Source: Planctomycetota bacterium (GTDB lineage: Bacteria; Planctomycetota; UBA1135; UBA2386). Taken from it: DNA of 32,920 bases. The stretch covers positions 1-32,920 of the forward strand of contig JAEUHS010000111.1 of NCBI GenBank assembly GCA_016794035.1, written 5' to 3'. The stretch's first letter is position 1; the number at the start of each line of letters is the position of its first letter. Below are positions 1-8,825 of the stretch, piece by piece. A model generated the notes under the pieces. It searched no databases, was not told where the DNA came from, and saw only the letters and a list, made by a program, of their open reading frames with translations. Made by a program: the position numbers and the translations under genes.

Positions 1-1284
1 GAAGCGGTGCGCAAGCAGCTCGGCGCCGACGAGGCCTTCAACAAGGAGTACTCGAACGTCTCGCTGAACTCGATCGGCGAGCGCACGGCGGACGGCACCG
101 GCCAGCAGTACAACGTGCGCCTGAAGCTGAACGATGCGCAGCGCAAGGTCATCGACGAGGAGCGCAAGGCGCATCGCGAAGCCCGCAAGAAGGCGCTCGA
201 CGAGAACCAGGCGCCGCCGGCCCCCTACCAGCCGCCCTACGTCAAGGAGCTGCAGCGCGTGTTCGCCAGCGACCTCGTGCAGCCGGCGTTCGCCAACCCG
301 TCGGTGACCGAGCACGCGACGCAGAAGACGACCCTGCAGTACGCGCGCATCGAGGTGCACTTCGCCGGTGACGTCGACGTCGAGACGGTGCGCACCCGCC
401 TGCAGAAGCCGCTGGCGCAGAGCCAGGTGACGCCGCTCGGCGACGCCACCGCCAAGAACTCGAAGGACCTCGCGATCGAATGGGTCGCGCCGATCTCGCT
501 GCGCGCGTGGCAGCTCGCCGAGACCGTGCAGAAGGAACTGGTCGGCCTGAACGGCACCGACAACAAGCCGGTGCTGCTGTCCGACCCGTTCCCGTCGGCG
601 CAGGAGATGCAGGGCCGCCTGGTCAACGACCTGCGCAACGCCGCCATCGGTGCCTTGATCCTGTCGTGGCTGCTGATCGTGTTCTACCTGCGCGTGCGCT
701 TCCACGAGTACAAGTACGGCATCGCCGCGGTCGTGGCGCTGATCCACGACGTGCTGGTGGCGCTGATCGCGGTCGTGCTGGCCAACCAGCTCGGCATCGT
801 CGAAGGCGAGATCAATCTCGCGCTGATCGCCTGCTTCCTGACGATCATCGGCTACTCGGTCAACGACACGATCGTCATCTTCGACCGCATCCGCGAGAAC
901 GCGATGGAGAACGTCCGCCAGGGCAAGAGCGAGCCGTTCCGCGTGCTGATCAACCGCGCGCTGAACCAGACGATGTCGCGCACGCTGTTGACCAGCGGCC
1001 TGACGCTGCTGGTCGTCATCGCGCAGTTCCTGGTCAACTGGGGCCGCGGCTCGGACCTCGAAGGCTTCGCCTTCGCGATGATCGTCGGCATGATCTCGGG
1101 CATCTACTCGACGATCTACATCGCTGCGCCGATCCTGATCTGGCTCGACAAGGGCGACCTCGCCAACCCGAAGCTGCGCGAAGCGATCGTCGACGTCGAC
1201 GTGCAGGCCGAGAACGAAGCGCGCGCCGCCGCCGAGGCCGAAGCGAAGGCCGCCGAAGCGAAGGCCAAGGCGTCGGGCGCCTGA
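1..1284 (+). CDS. secF: Protein translocase subunit SecF or the SecF half of a SecDF fusion (5' end outside window)
   Basis: SecD/SecF use the proton gradient to pull exported proteins through SecYEG. The reading frame is open from the first base, so the true start lies upstream; 427 codons plus stop are visible. A periplasmic domain (about residues 105-195) is followed by five membrane segments near residues 210-231, 237-260, 268-290, 325-345 and 353-380. The SecF signature GYSVNDTIVIFDRIREN lies between the third segment and a basic loop. The C-terminus is a low-complexity Ala/Glu/Lys tail after the last helix. The basic, Pro-rich stretch at residues 50-80 could be a linker between fused SecD and SecF, as in fused SecDF proteins, but the window does not show SecD. 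The stop is 17 bp before nadB on the same strand. Family assignment is secure; only fused or split status is open. Confidence 0.93.
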   Translation, partial: EAVRKQLGADEAFNKEYSNVSLNSIGERTADGTGQQYNVRLKLNDAQRKVIDEERKAHREARKKALDENQAPPAPYQPPYVKELQRVFASDLVQPAFANPSVTEHATQKTTLQYARIEVHFAGDVDVETVRTRLQKPLAQSQVTPLGDATAKNSKDLAIEWVAPISLRAWQLAETVQKELVGLNGTDNKPVLLSDPFPSAQEMQGRLVNDLRNAAIGALILSWLLIVFYLRVRFHEYKYGIAAVVALIHDVLVALIAVVLANQLGIVEGEINLALIACFLTIIGYSVNDTIVIFDRIRENAMENVRQGKSEPFRVLINRALNQTMSRTLLTSGLTLLVVIAQFLVNWGRGSDLEGFAFAMIVGMISGIYSTIYIAAPILIWLDKGDLANPKLREAIVDVDVQAENEARAAAEAEAKAAEAKAKASGA

Positions 1285-1301
1285 TCGGGCCCGCCACCGC
1301 G

Positions 1302-3011
1302 ATGCACACGCCCCACGCCGCCCCGCGGTTCCCGGAGCGGCTGTCGCCGTTCGAGCTGCGCAGCACCCCGCTGCTGCGCACCGACGTGCTGGTGATCGGC
1401 AGCGGCATCGCCGGCGCCTGCACCGCGCTGCACGCCGCCGACGCGGGTGCGCAGGTGCTGCTGCTGGCGAAGGGGGAACTCGCCGACACCAACACGGCGT
1501 GGGCGCAAGGCGGCATCGCCGTCGTGCAGCTGCCCGAGGACAGCCTCGCCACCCACGTCGGCGACACGCTGCGTGTCGGCGCCGGCGTCGCCGACCCCGA
1601 GGTCGTGCAGCGCATCGTCGGCGGGGCCCAGGCAGCGGTCGACTGGCTCGAACGCCTCGGAACGCGCTTCGACCGCCAAGGCAGCGACGGCACGTCCCGC
1701 GGCGGTGACCCCGACGGCGCGCTCGAACTGTCGCGCGAAGGCGGCCACAGCCACGCCCGCGTCGTGCACAGCCACGGCGACGCCACCGGCCGCGAGATCC
1801 AGCGCGCGCTGGCGGTCGCCTTGCGCCAGCATCCACGCGTCACCGTGCGCGAGAACGCGTTCGTGCGCGACCTGTTGCTCGCCGACGGCCGCTGCGTCGG
1901 CGCCGTCGGCCAACAGGGCGACATGCAGTTCGCGGTCGAAGCGGGCGCGGTGGTCGTCGCCACCGGCGGCACCGGCCAGATCTTCCGCGAGACGACCAAC
2001 CCGACCGGCGCTTCGGGCGACGGCCACGCGCTGTGCTTCCGCGCCGGGGCCCGCCTCGCCGACTGCGAGTACGTGCAGTTCCACCCCACCACGCTCTACA
2101 TCGCCGGCGCCTCGCGCTTCCTGATCAGCGAAGTGGTGCGCGGGGCCGGCGCCGTGCTGCGCGACCGCAACGGCGAGCCGGTGATGGCGGGCGTGCACCC
2201 GATGCGCGATCTGGCGCCGCGCGACGTCGTCAGCCGCGCGATCCTCGATCGCATGGTGGCGACGAACGACACGCACGTCTACCTCGACCTCAGCACGGTG
2301 CAGGGCGATCCGCACCGGCTGTTCCCGTCGATCGCGCGCATCTGCTCGACGTTCGATCTCGACCTGGCGAAGGATCCGATCCCGGTGCGTCCGGGTGCGC
2401 ACTACTTCGTCGGCGGCACCGTCACCGACGGCGAAGGCCGCACCAGCGTGCCGGGCCTCTTCGCCGTCGGCGAAGCCGCCGCGTCCGGTCTGCACGGCGC
2501 CAACCGCCTGGCCTCGAACTCACTGCTCGAAGGTGCGGTGCTCGGCCAGGTGACCGGCCACGCCGCCGCCGAACTGTCGCGCCGCCCCTTCCCCGGGCTG
2601 CCGCGCTCGGCGCCGGGCCCGCTGCTGGCGCAGGACCCGCCGCGCCTCCTGCACGACGACCTGCTCTATTCGCTGAAGAGCCTGATGTGGCGTCAGGTCG
2701 GCCTACGCCGCCACCACGACGGCCTGCAGGACGCGCGTTCGCGCATCGGCTACTGGCACCACTACCTGGCCAAGGCGCCGCTGCCGCTGCGCGCCAACTG
2801 CGAGCTGGCGAACATGCTGACGGTCGCCGCCCTGGTGGCCGAAGCCGGCCTGCTGCGCGCCGAGTCGCGCGGCACCCACTTCCGCGACGACCATCCGCAG
2901 CGCGACGACGCGCGGTTCTGCCGCCGGATCTTCCTCCAGCGCGGTGCGGATGGTTCGATCGAGGCTTCGCTCGGCCCGCAGCACGCGCCGACCGACAAGA
3001 CGCACGCGTGA
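1302..3011 (+). CDS. nadB: L-aspartate oxidase NadB
   Basis: This flavoenzyme oxidises L-aspartate to iminoaspartate, the first step of de novo NAD synthesis, in the cytoplasm. The 569-residue product is slightly longer than the usual 530-550. The N-terminal FAD-binding GSGIAG lies at residues 33-38, followed by the family signature NTAWAQGGIA (64-73). Later motifs include REGGHSHARVVHSHGDATG, ATGGTGQIF, a VQFHPTTLY segment, DLAPRDVVSRAI, and the C-terminal FAD-contacting GLFAVGEAAASGLHGANRLASNS. The soluble C-terminal helical domain typical of the succinate dehydrogenase/fumarate reductase flavoprotein family is complete. The ATG at 1302 is chosen because it lies just after the secF stop and starts about 30 residues before the Rossmann strand. 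No nadA or nadC is adjacent. The stop codon overlaps the GTG of hflX, so the two are probably translationally coupled. Confidence 0.96.
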   Translation: MHTPHAAPRFPERLSPFELRSTPLLRTDVLVIGSGIAGACTALHAADAGAQVLLLAKGELADTNTAWAQGGIAVVQLPEDSLATHVGDTLRVGAGVADPEVVQRIVGGAQAAVDWLERLGTRFDRQGSDGTSRGGDPDGALELSREGGHSHARVVHSHGDATGREIQRALAVALRQHPRVTVRENAFVRDLLLADGRCVGAVGQQGDMQFAVEAGAVVVATGGTGQIFRETTNPTGASGDGHALCFRAGARLADCEYVQFHPTTLYIAGASRFLISEVVRGAGAVLRDRNGEPVMAGVHPMRDLAPRDVVSRAILDRMVATNDTHVYLDLSTVQGDPHRLFPSIARICSTFDLDLAKDPIPVRPGAHYFVGGTVTDGEGRTSVPGLFAVGEAAASGLHGANRLASNSLLEGAVLGQVTGHAAAELSRRPFPGLPRSAPGPLLAQDPPRLLHDDLLYSLKSLMWRQVGLRRHHDGLQDARSRIGYWHHYLAKAPLPLRANCELANMLTVAALVAEAGLLRAESRGTHFRDDHPQRDDARFCRRIFLQRGADGSIEASLGPQHAPTDKTHA

Positions 3012-4321
3012 AGAACGACACTCCGATCGACGCCAGCAAGGGCCATCAGACCGAGGCCATCCTGTTCGGCATCGTGCCGATGGGCGATCCGCGCACCGCC
3101 GCCGAGGCGTTGCACGAACTGCAGTTGCTCGCCGACACCGCCGACTTCGTCGCCGCCGGCTGCATGGTGCAGCACCGCCGCCACGCCGACCCGCACAGCT
3201 ACCTCGGCAGCGGCAAGCTCGAAGAGCTGGCCGAGGTCGTCAAGCTGGCGCACAGCGGCGCCGTCATCTGCGACGACTCGCTGACGCCGAACCAGGCGAA
3301 GAACATCGAGACCGCGGTCGGCGTGCCGGTCATCGACCGCAGCGAACTGATCCTGCAGATCTTCGGCATGCACGCGCGCACCCCGCAGGCCAAGCTCCAG
3401 GTCGAGCTCGCCGCGATCCAGTACGAGATGCCGCGCCTGCGCCGCCGCTGGACGCACCTCGAACGCCAACGCGGCGGCATCGGCGTGCGCGGTGGTGCTG
3501 GCGAGAAGCAGATCGACGTCGACCGCAACCTGCTGCGCACGCGCATCGCCGCGATCCAGAAGGAGCTGAAGAAGGTCGAGGAGCACAAGGTGCGCGAAGT
3601 GCAGGGCCGCCCGGACCTCTTCACCATCGCGCTGGTCGGCTACACCAACGCCGGCAAGTCGTCGCTGATGAACCGGCTGACCGACGCCGGCGTGCTCGCC
3701 GAGAACCGGCTGTTCAGCACGCTCGACACGCGCACGCGCCCGTGGCGCCTGCCCGGCGGCCGCACCGTGCTGCTGACCGACACCGTCGGCTTCCTGCGCA
3801 AGCTGCCGCACCAGCTGGTCGCCAGCTTCCATGCGACGCTCGAGGAGGCCCTGCACGCCGACCTGCTGCTGGTCATGGTCGACGGCAGCTCGCCGGAGGC
3901 CCAGGACCAGCTGCGCACGGTCGACGAAGTGCTGGAGACGCTCGGCGCCAACGAGCTGGCGCGCATCACGGTGTTCAACAAGACCGACCTGGTCGCCGAT
4001 CCGGCGTCGCTGAGCCCGCTGTGGCAGCTCGAGCCGCGCGCGGTCGCCCTGTCGGTGGCCACCGGTGCCGGGCTGCCGGACCTGCTGGCCGCGATCCAGG
4101 GCCACCTGGCGGCGGTCGAGAACCGGGTCGAGATCCTGCTGCCGCACTCGGCGAGCAACCTGCACGGCGAGATCCGCGCCAAGGCGACCGTGCTGTCGGA
4201 GTTCTACACCGAGGAGGGCTGCCTGATGGAGCTGCAGGCGTCGCCGGCCCTGTTGGGCCGCATCCTCGCCGAAGGCGCGCGCGTCGCCGAAGCGAAGGAC
4301 CGCCCGTCGCCGTCAGCCTGA
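3008..4321 (+). CDS. hflX: Ribosome-associated GTPase HflX
   Basis: HflX binds the 50S subunit and is known in other bacteria to split stalled or heat-damaged ribosomes. The 437-residue product matches the usual length. An N-terminal HflX domain (about 15-200) contains the YLGSGK segment and the Arg/Gly-rich RQRGGIGVRGGAGE stretch that precedes a coiled helix. The G domain follows: G1 GYTNAGKSS (211-219), DTVGF (258-262) and NKTD (324-327), with the HflX-typical FSTLDTRTRP switch. The start is GTG at 3008, overlapping the nadB TGA as GTGA; translation from it gives an immediately HflX-like N-terminus. The 3' end overlaps the convergent PhnD-like gene by 9 bp, so the two stop regions are read on both strands. 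Assignment is secure. Confidence 0.96.
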   Translation: MKNDTPIDASKGHQTEAILFGIVPMGDPRTAAEALHELQLLADTADFVAAGCMVQHRRHADPHSYLGSGKLEELAEVVKLAHSGAVICDDSLTPNQAKNIETAVGVPVIDRSELILQIFGMHARTPQAKLQVELAAIQYEMPRLRRRWTHLERQRGGIGVRGGAGEKQIDVDRNLLRTRIAAIQKELKKVEEHKVREVQGRPDLFTIALVGYTNAGKSSLMNRLTDAGVLAENRLFSTLDTRTRPWRLPGGRTVLLTDTVGFLRKLPHQLVASFHATLEEALHADLLLVMVDGSSPEAQDQLRTVDEVLETLGANELARITVFNKTDLVADPASLSPLWQLEPRAVALSVATGAGLPDLLAAIQGHLAAVENRVEILLPHSASNLHGEIRAKATVLSEFYTEEGCLMELQASPALLGRILAEGARVAEAKDRPSPSA

Positions 4322-5164
4322 CGCGCCGGCCGCGCGCGACAGCGGCGACGTCGCCGGTGCCGGCAGTTCGAAGTACCGCGCCGTGAGCGCCGGCTGTTCG
4401 AACGCGGCCAGCGACCGGTAGGCGCCGTCCGGCAACACCTCGAAGCCGTCGATCAGCAGCGCCGCGCGGCACTCGGCCAGCCGCGGATCCTGCACCGCCG
4501 CCGTCAGCGCGCGGCGCAGCGCGTGCCGCAGTTCGGGCCCGCTGTGCACCGAGGTCACGTACGGCGGCGCCCAGGCCGCGGCCGTCGTCGCCAGCACGCG
4601 CAGGCCGTGCAGGGCCCCGGGCCGCACGCGCTGCAGCAGTTCGATCACGACGGTGTCGATGCAGGCGGCGTCGGCGGTGCCCTGCTGCACCGCGCCGAGG
4701 CTGTCGGTGTGCGACCCGCTGGCGTGCACGTCGGCGAAGAACCGCCCGTCCGAACAACGCGGCGCCACCAGCGGGCGCACGGCGTTGTTGCCGGAATGCG
4801 ACGACGCCTCGTTGACTACGAAGCGCGCGCCGCGCAGGTCGCCGAGCTGGCGCCGCGCGCTGTCGTCGCGCACGACGACCGCGCTGGTGTAGCGCGGCCC
4901 CTGCGCGCCACCGACGCGGTAGCAGGGGGTCGCGATCGGCACGATCCACGGGGCCGCGTCGTAGAGCACGTCGTAGCCGCAGGCCTGGCTCAGCAGCAGG
5001 TCGCGGTGGCGCCAGCGCTCGATGTGACAGCCGTCGCGCTGCAGCCGGTCGGGCACGCGGTCGACGCCGAGCTGGCGCAGATGGCCGGCGATGCCGCCCC
5101 ACCACGCATCCGTGGCGGCTTGCAGCTCCGGCAGGTCGTACCACGGCAGATCGGCGATCCTCAC
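4313..5164 (-). CDS. PhnD-like (phosphate/phosphonate-type) substrate-binding protein, apparently without signal peptide
   Basis: The 283-residue protein resembles the PhnD-like periplasmic-binding fold. Recognisable parts are a YTSAVVVRDDS segment, the LGDLRGARFVVNEASSHSGNN block where these proteins contact an oxyanion, a GxHTDSLGAVQQGTADAACID block typical of the second lobe, and a C-terminal helical part. Unlike classical PhnD there is no signal peptide: the protein begins MRIADLPWYDLPEL, already in the first strand. No ABC permease or ATPase gene is nearby, so a free-standing sensor or scavenging role is as likely as transport; the ligand cannot be told. The start is GTG at 5164, with a TATGCT hexamer 9 nt upstream. 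The gene lies 58 bp downstream of pyc on the same strand and its 3' end overlaps hflX by 9 bp. Confidence 0.8.
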   Translation of the reverse strand: MRIADLPWYDLPELQAATDAWWGGIAGHLRQLGVDRVPDRLQRDGCHIERWRHRDLLLSQACGYDVLYDAAPWIVPIATPCYRVGGAQGPRYTSAVVVRDDSARRQLGDLRGARFVVNEASSHSGNNAVRPLVAPRCSDGRFFADVHASGSHTDSLGAVQQGTADAACIDTVVIELLQRVRPGALHGLRVLATTAAAWAPPYVTSVHSGPELRHALRRALTAAVQDPRLAECRAALLIDGFEVLPDGAYRSLAAFEQPALTARYFELPAPATSPLSRAAGASG

Positions 5165-5173
5165 GGCTCGGGG

Positions 5174-5179
5174 AGCATA
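5174..5179 (-). promoter_or_regulatory. Candidate -10 hexamer (TATGCT) for the PhnD-like gene
   Basis: On the minus strand TATGCT lies 9 nt before the GTG start, inside otherwise nearly AT-free sequence. The same TANNNT form recurs before five other lead genes in the window. No -35 hexamer is visible. If it is the -10 element, the transcript would be leaderless or almost so. Confidence 0.4.
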
Positions 5180-5222
5180 CGGTCCCGGCGCCGCCCGTGG
5201 GGGTCCGGTGCCGGCGGCCGGG

Positions 5223-8200
5223 TCACTTCTTCGGGTCGAGCACCACCAGCAGGTCCTGCGCCCGGACCTGCGCCTTCTGGTCGGTGCACAGCTCGCGCAC
5301 GGTGCCGGCGACCGGCGCGCGCACGATGGTCTCCATCTTCATCGCCTCGAGGGTGACCAGCGGCTCCCCCTCGTCCACGACCTGGCCCTCGCTGACGTGC
5401 AGCACGATCACGCGGCCGGGCATCGGCGCGCCGACCTCGCCGGCGACCTCGGGGTCGGCGCGGCGACGCACCTCGGTCTCCCGCTTCTGCGAACGATCGG
5501 GCACCGCGACCTGGCGGTTCTGGCCGTTCAGCTTGAAGTACACCGTGACCAGCCCTTCCTCGTCGGTCTCGCTCCTGGCCTCCAGCGAGATCACCAGCGT
5601 CTTGCCCGGCTCGATCTCGATCCAGACCTCCTGGCCCATCTCGAGGCCGTAGAAGAAGATCGGCGTCGGCAGCAGCGAGACGTCGGCGCAGCGGTTCTGG
5701 AAGGCGAAGAAGTCGTCGAGCACGCGCGGGTAGAGCGCGTAGCTGACGACGTCGCGCATCGGCGGCCTGCGGCCGGTGCGCGCGGTCACGTGTTCGGTGG
5801 CGCGCTCGAAGTCGAACGCCGGCATGCCGTCGCTGGGCCGGCCTTCGAGCCGCGGCAGGCCCTTCAGCACCGCCTCGCGCAGATCCTCGGGGAACCCGCC
5901 CGGCGGATGGCCGAGGTAGCCCTGGAAGTACTGCACGACGCTCTGCGGGAAGTCGAGGCGCTTGCTCTCGACCAGCAGCCGCTGCTTGGTCGCCTCGGTC
6001 GACGAGGCCAGGTCGCCGCGCATGTTCAGCAGGTCGTTCTGCACCAGGAACACCGCGAAGTCGCCGACCATCTTGCTGCTCGGCGTGACCTTGGGGATGT
6101 CGCCGCAGAGCTGGTTGACCACCGCGAACGCGTGCTTGACGTCGCTCCAGCGGTGCAACAGCCCGAGCGACGCGACCTGGGGCCGCAGGTTGCTGTACTG
6201 GCCGCCGGGGATCTCGTGGTAGTAGATCTCGCTGGTGCTGCTCTTCAGGCCGCACTCGAACGGCGCGTAGAACTCGCGCACCGCCTCCCAGTAGTCGGCC
6301 AGCGGCTGCATCGTCCTGTTGGTCAGGCCGGTCTCGCGCGCGTGGCCGCGCAGCGCCGCGATCAGCGCGTTCATGCTCGGCTGCGAGGTCAGGCCGGCCA
6401 TCGGCGCCAGCGCGACGTCGACGATGTGCGCGCCGCTCTCGATCGCGGCGATGTAGGTCGCGATGCCGTTGCCGGAGGTGTCGTGGGTGTGCAGGTGGAT
6501 CGGCAGCGACGTGACCTCGCGCAGGCGCGAGATCAGCATGCGCGCGGCCTGCGGCCGCAGCAGGCCGGCCATGTCCTTGATGCACAGGATGTGCGCCCCC
6601 ATGTCCTCGATGCGGCGCGCGAGGTCGGTGTAGTACTCGAGCCCGTACTTGGTGCGCCCCGGGTTGTCGACGTCGCCGGTGTAGCAGGCCGCGACCTCGG
6701 CGATCTTGCCGGTCTTCAGCACCCGTTGCACCGAGACGTCCATCGAGTCGAGGTCGTTGAGGCTGTCGAAGATGCGGAACACGTCGATGCCAGCCAGCGC
6801 CGCCTCGTCGATGAACGCCTCGACGACGTTCTGCGGGTAGCTCGTGTAGCCGACCGCGTTGGCGCCGCGCAGCAGCATCTGCTGCATCACGTTCGGGATC
6901 GCGCGCTTGAGCTGCTGCAGCCGATCCCACGGATCCTCGTGCAGGAAGCGGTAGGCGACGTCGAACGTCGCCCCGCCCCAGGTCTCGAGCGAGAACAGCT
7001 GGTGGCCGAGGTAGGCGGTCGCCGCCGCCACCGCGACCATGTCCTTGGTGCGCACGCGCGTCGCCAGCAGCGACTGGTGCGCGTCGCGCATCGTGGTGTC
7101 GGTCAGCAGCGGCCGCTTGTGCTTCTTGATCCACTCGACGACCTTGCCGGGCCCACCCTCGGCGAGGATCTGCGCCGAACCGGGCGGCGGCGTGCCGGCG
7201 GGCACCGGTGGCACCGGCGGCGCCAGCAACGCCTGCGGCCGCAACCGCTGCTCGGGTCGCACGGTCGGATGGCCGTTGACGACCACGTCGGCGAGGTAGG
7301 TCAGCAGCTTGGTCGCACGGTCCTTGCCGAGCTTGATCTCGAACAGCTCCGGCGTGTCGTCGAGGAACCGCGTCCAGGTCTCGCCGCGGAGGAAGGCCTG
7401 GTGCTGCAGCACGTTCTGCAGGAACGCGAGGTTGGTCTTGACGCCGCGGATGCGGAACTCGCGCAGCGCGCGGATGCCCTTCTGCGCCGCCTGTTCGAGG
7501 CTCGGCGCGTAGGTGATGCACTTGACCAGCAGCGAGTCGTAGTGGCCGGAGACGACGGTGCCGGCGAGGCCGTCGCCGCCGTCGAGCCGCAGGCCGAAGC
7601 CGCCCGGCGCGCGGTAGGCGAGGATCGTGCCGGTGTCGGGCAGGACGTCGTTCTGCGGATCCTCGGTGGTGATGCGGCACTGGATCGCGTAGCCGCGCGG
7701 CCGCACGTCGTTCTGCGAGTAGATGCCGATCTCGGGGCTGCCGAGGTCGAAGCCCTGCTCGACGCGGATCTGCGCCTGCACCAGGTCGATGCCGGTGACC
7801 TGCTCGGTCACCGTGTGCTCGACCTGCAGCCGCGGATTGACCTCGATGAAGTAGTGCTGGTCGCCGGCGACCAGGAACTCGACCGTGCCGGCGTTGTGGT
7901 AGCCGACCTCGCGCGCGAGCTTCAGCGCGTCGCCGAACAACTGAAGACGCATCGCCTGCGTCAGGTTCGGCGCCGGTGCGATCTCGACCACCTTCTGGTG
8001 ACGGCGCTGCACCGAGCAGTCGCGCTCGTGCAGGTGCACGACGTTGCCGGCGAGATCGCCGAGGATCTGCACCTCGACGTGGCGCACCTTCGGCAGGAAC
8101 TTCTCGAGGAACACCACCGGGCTGCCGAACGCCGCCAGCGACTCGCTGCGGGCCTGGCGCAGGAACGGCGCCAGGTCGCGCAGGTCTTCGACCACGCGCA

Positions 8201-8723
8201 TGCCGCGGCCGCCGCCGCCGTGCGCCGCCTTGACGATCGTGGTGCCGTGGGCGCGGAAGAACGCCTCGGCGACCTGGAACGACCCGGCCTCGTCGGCGGG
8301 CAGTTCGATGCCGGGCACCGTCGGCACGCCGATGCGCTGCGCCTCCTTGCGCGCCTCGATCTTGTCGCCGAGGAACTGGATCACGTTCGCGCGCGGGCCG
8401 AGGAACGCGATGCCGGCCTCACGCACCGCCGCCGCGAACTCGTGGTTCTCGGACAGGAAGCCGTAGCCGGGGTGGATCGCGTCGACCTTGGCCTTCCGGG
8501 CGATCTTCAGGATCTCGTCGGCGCCGAGGTAGGCCGCGACCGGGCCCTTGCCCTTGCCGACCAGGTAGCTCTCGTCGGCCTTGTAGCGGTGCTGGTTGGT
8601 CGCGTCCTCCTCGCTGAAGATCGCGACGGTGCGGATGCCCATCTCGGCGGCGGCGCGGAACACGCGGATCGCGATCTCGCCGCGGTTGGCGCAGAGCAGT
8701 TTGTGGAAGGGGCGAGTTTCCAT
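5223..8723 (-). CDS. pyc: Pyruvate carboxylase (single-chain, biotin-dependent)
   Basis: The enzyme carboxylates pyruvate to oxaloacetate with ATP and bicarbonate, an anaplerotic and gluconeogenic reaction. The 1166-residue chain has the full three-part order. The biotin carboxylase domain (about 1-460) has the ATP loop GGGGRGM at 169-175 and EVNPRLQVEHTVTE at 294-307. The carboxyltransferase domain (about 535-815) has TDTTMRDAHQS at 541-551, the lysine that becomes carboxylated in CIKDMAG (Lys716) and the metal-binding HLHTHD (His745, His747). After the tetramerisation/allosteric region comes the biotinyl domain with EAMKMET (Lys1129). A Pro/Ala-rich linker (500-515) joins the first two domains. 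The start is ATG at 8723, with a TACCTT hexamer 7 nt upstream. Length, order and catalytic residues are all typical. Confidence 0.98.
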   Translation of the reverse strand: METRPFHKLLCANRGEIAIRVFRAAAEMGIRTVAIFSEEDATNQHRYKADESYLVGKGKGPVAAYLGADEILKIARKAKVDAIHPGYGFLSENHEFAAAVREAGIAFLGPRANVIQFLGDKIEARKEAQRIGVPTVPGIELPADEAGSFQVAEAFFRAHGTTIVKAAHGGGGRGMRVVEDLRDLAPFLRQARSESLAAFGSPVVFLEKFLPKVRHVEVQILGDLAGNVVHLHERDCSVQRRHQKVVEIAPAPNLTQAMRLQLFGDALKLAREVGYHNAGTVEFLVAGDQHYFIEVNPRLQVEHTVTEQVTGIDLVQAQIRVEQGFDLGSPEIGIYSQNDVRPRGYAIQCRITTEDPQNDVLPDTGTILAYRAPGGFGLRLDGGDGLAGTVVSGHYDSLLVKCITYAPSLEQAAQKGIRALREFRIRGVKTNLAFLQNVLQHQAFLRGETWTRFLDDTPELFEIKLGKDRATKLLTYLADVVVNGHPTVRPEQRLRPQALLAPPVPPVPAGTPPPGSAQILAEGGPGKVVEWIKKHKRPLLTDTTMRDAHQSLLATRVRTKDMVAVAAATAYLGHQLFSLETWGGATFDVAYRFLHEDPWDRLQQLKRAIPNVMQQMLLRGANAVGYTSYPQNVVEAFIDEAALAGIDVFRIFDSLNDLDSMDVSVQRVLKTGKIAEVAACYTGDVDNPGRTKYGLEYYTDLARRIEDMGAHILCIKDMAGLLRPQAARMLISRLREVTSLPIHLHTHDTSGNGIATYIAAIESGAHIVDVALAPMAGLTSQPSMNALIAALRGHARETGLTNRTMQPLADYWEAVREFYAPFECGLKSSTSEIYYHEIPGGQYSNLRPQVASLGLLHRWSDVKHAFAVVNQLCGDIPKVTPSSKMVGDFAVFLVQNDLLNMRGDLASSTEATKQRLLVESKRLDFPQSVVQYFQGYLGHPPGGFPEDLREAVLKGLPRLEGRPSDGMPAFDFERATEHVTARTGRRPPMRDVVSYALYPRVLDDFFAFQNRCADVSLLPTPIFFYGLEMGQEVWIEIEPGKTLVISLEARSETDEEGLVTVYFKLNGQNRQVAVPDRSQKRETEVRRRADPEVAGEVGAPMPGRVIVLHVSEGQVVDEGEPLVTLEAMKMETIVRAPVAGTVRELCTDQKAQVRAQDLLVVLDPKK

Positions 8724-8730
8724 GGTGGCG

Positions 8731-8736
8731 AAGGTA
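8731..8736 (-). promoter_or_regulatory. Candidate -10 hexamer (TACCTT) for pyc
   Basis: TACCTT on the minus strand ends 7 nt before the pyc ATG. It fits the TANNNT pattern found before other lead genes but is the weakest match (flank CA rather than GC). No Shine-Dalgarno-like purine tract lies between it and the ATG, which fits a very short leader. Confidence 0.3.
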
Positions 8737-8825
8737 TGCGAGCGAGCGAGATCGCACGACGGGGAATCAGCGCGGATTTCGGCGGATCCGCCAGCCCCGG
8801 CAGGCGCCGACCGGCATCCCGGCGC

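Noticed and set aside
8781..8792. Perfect palindrome GGCGGATCCGCC downstream of the 22-haem cytochrome gene
   Set aside because: It is a short GC palindrome without loop or T tract; too weak to call a terminator.
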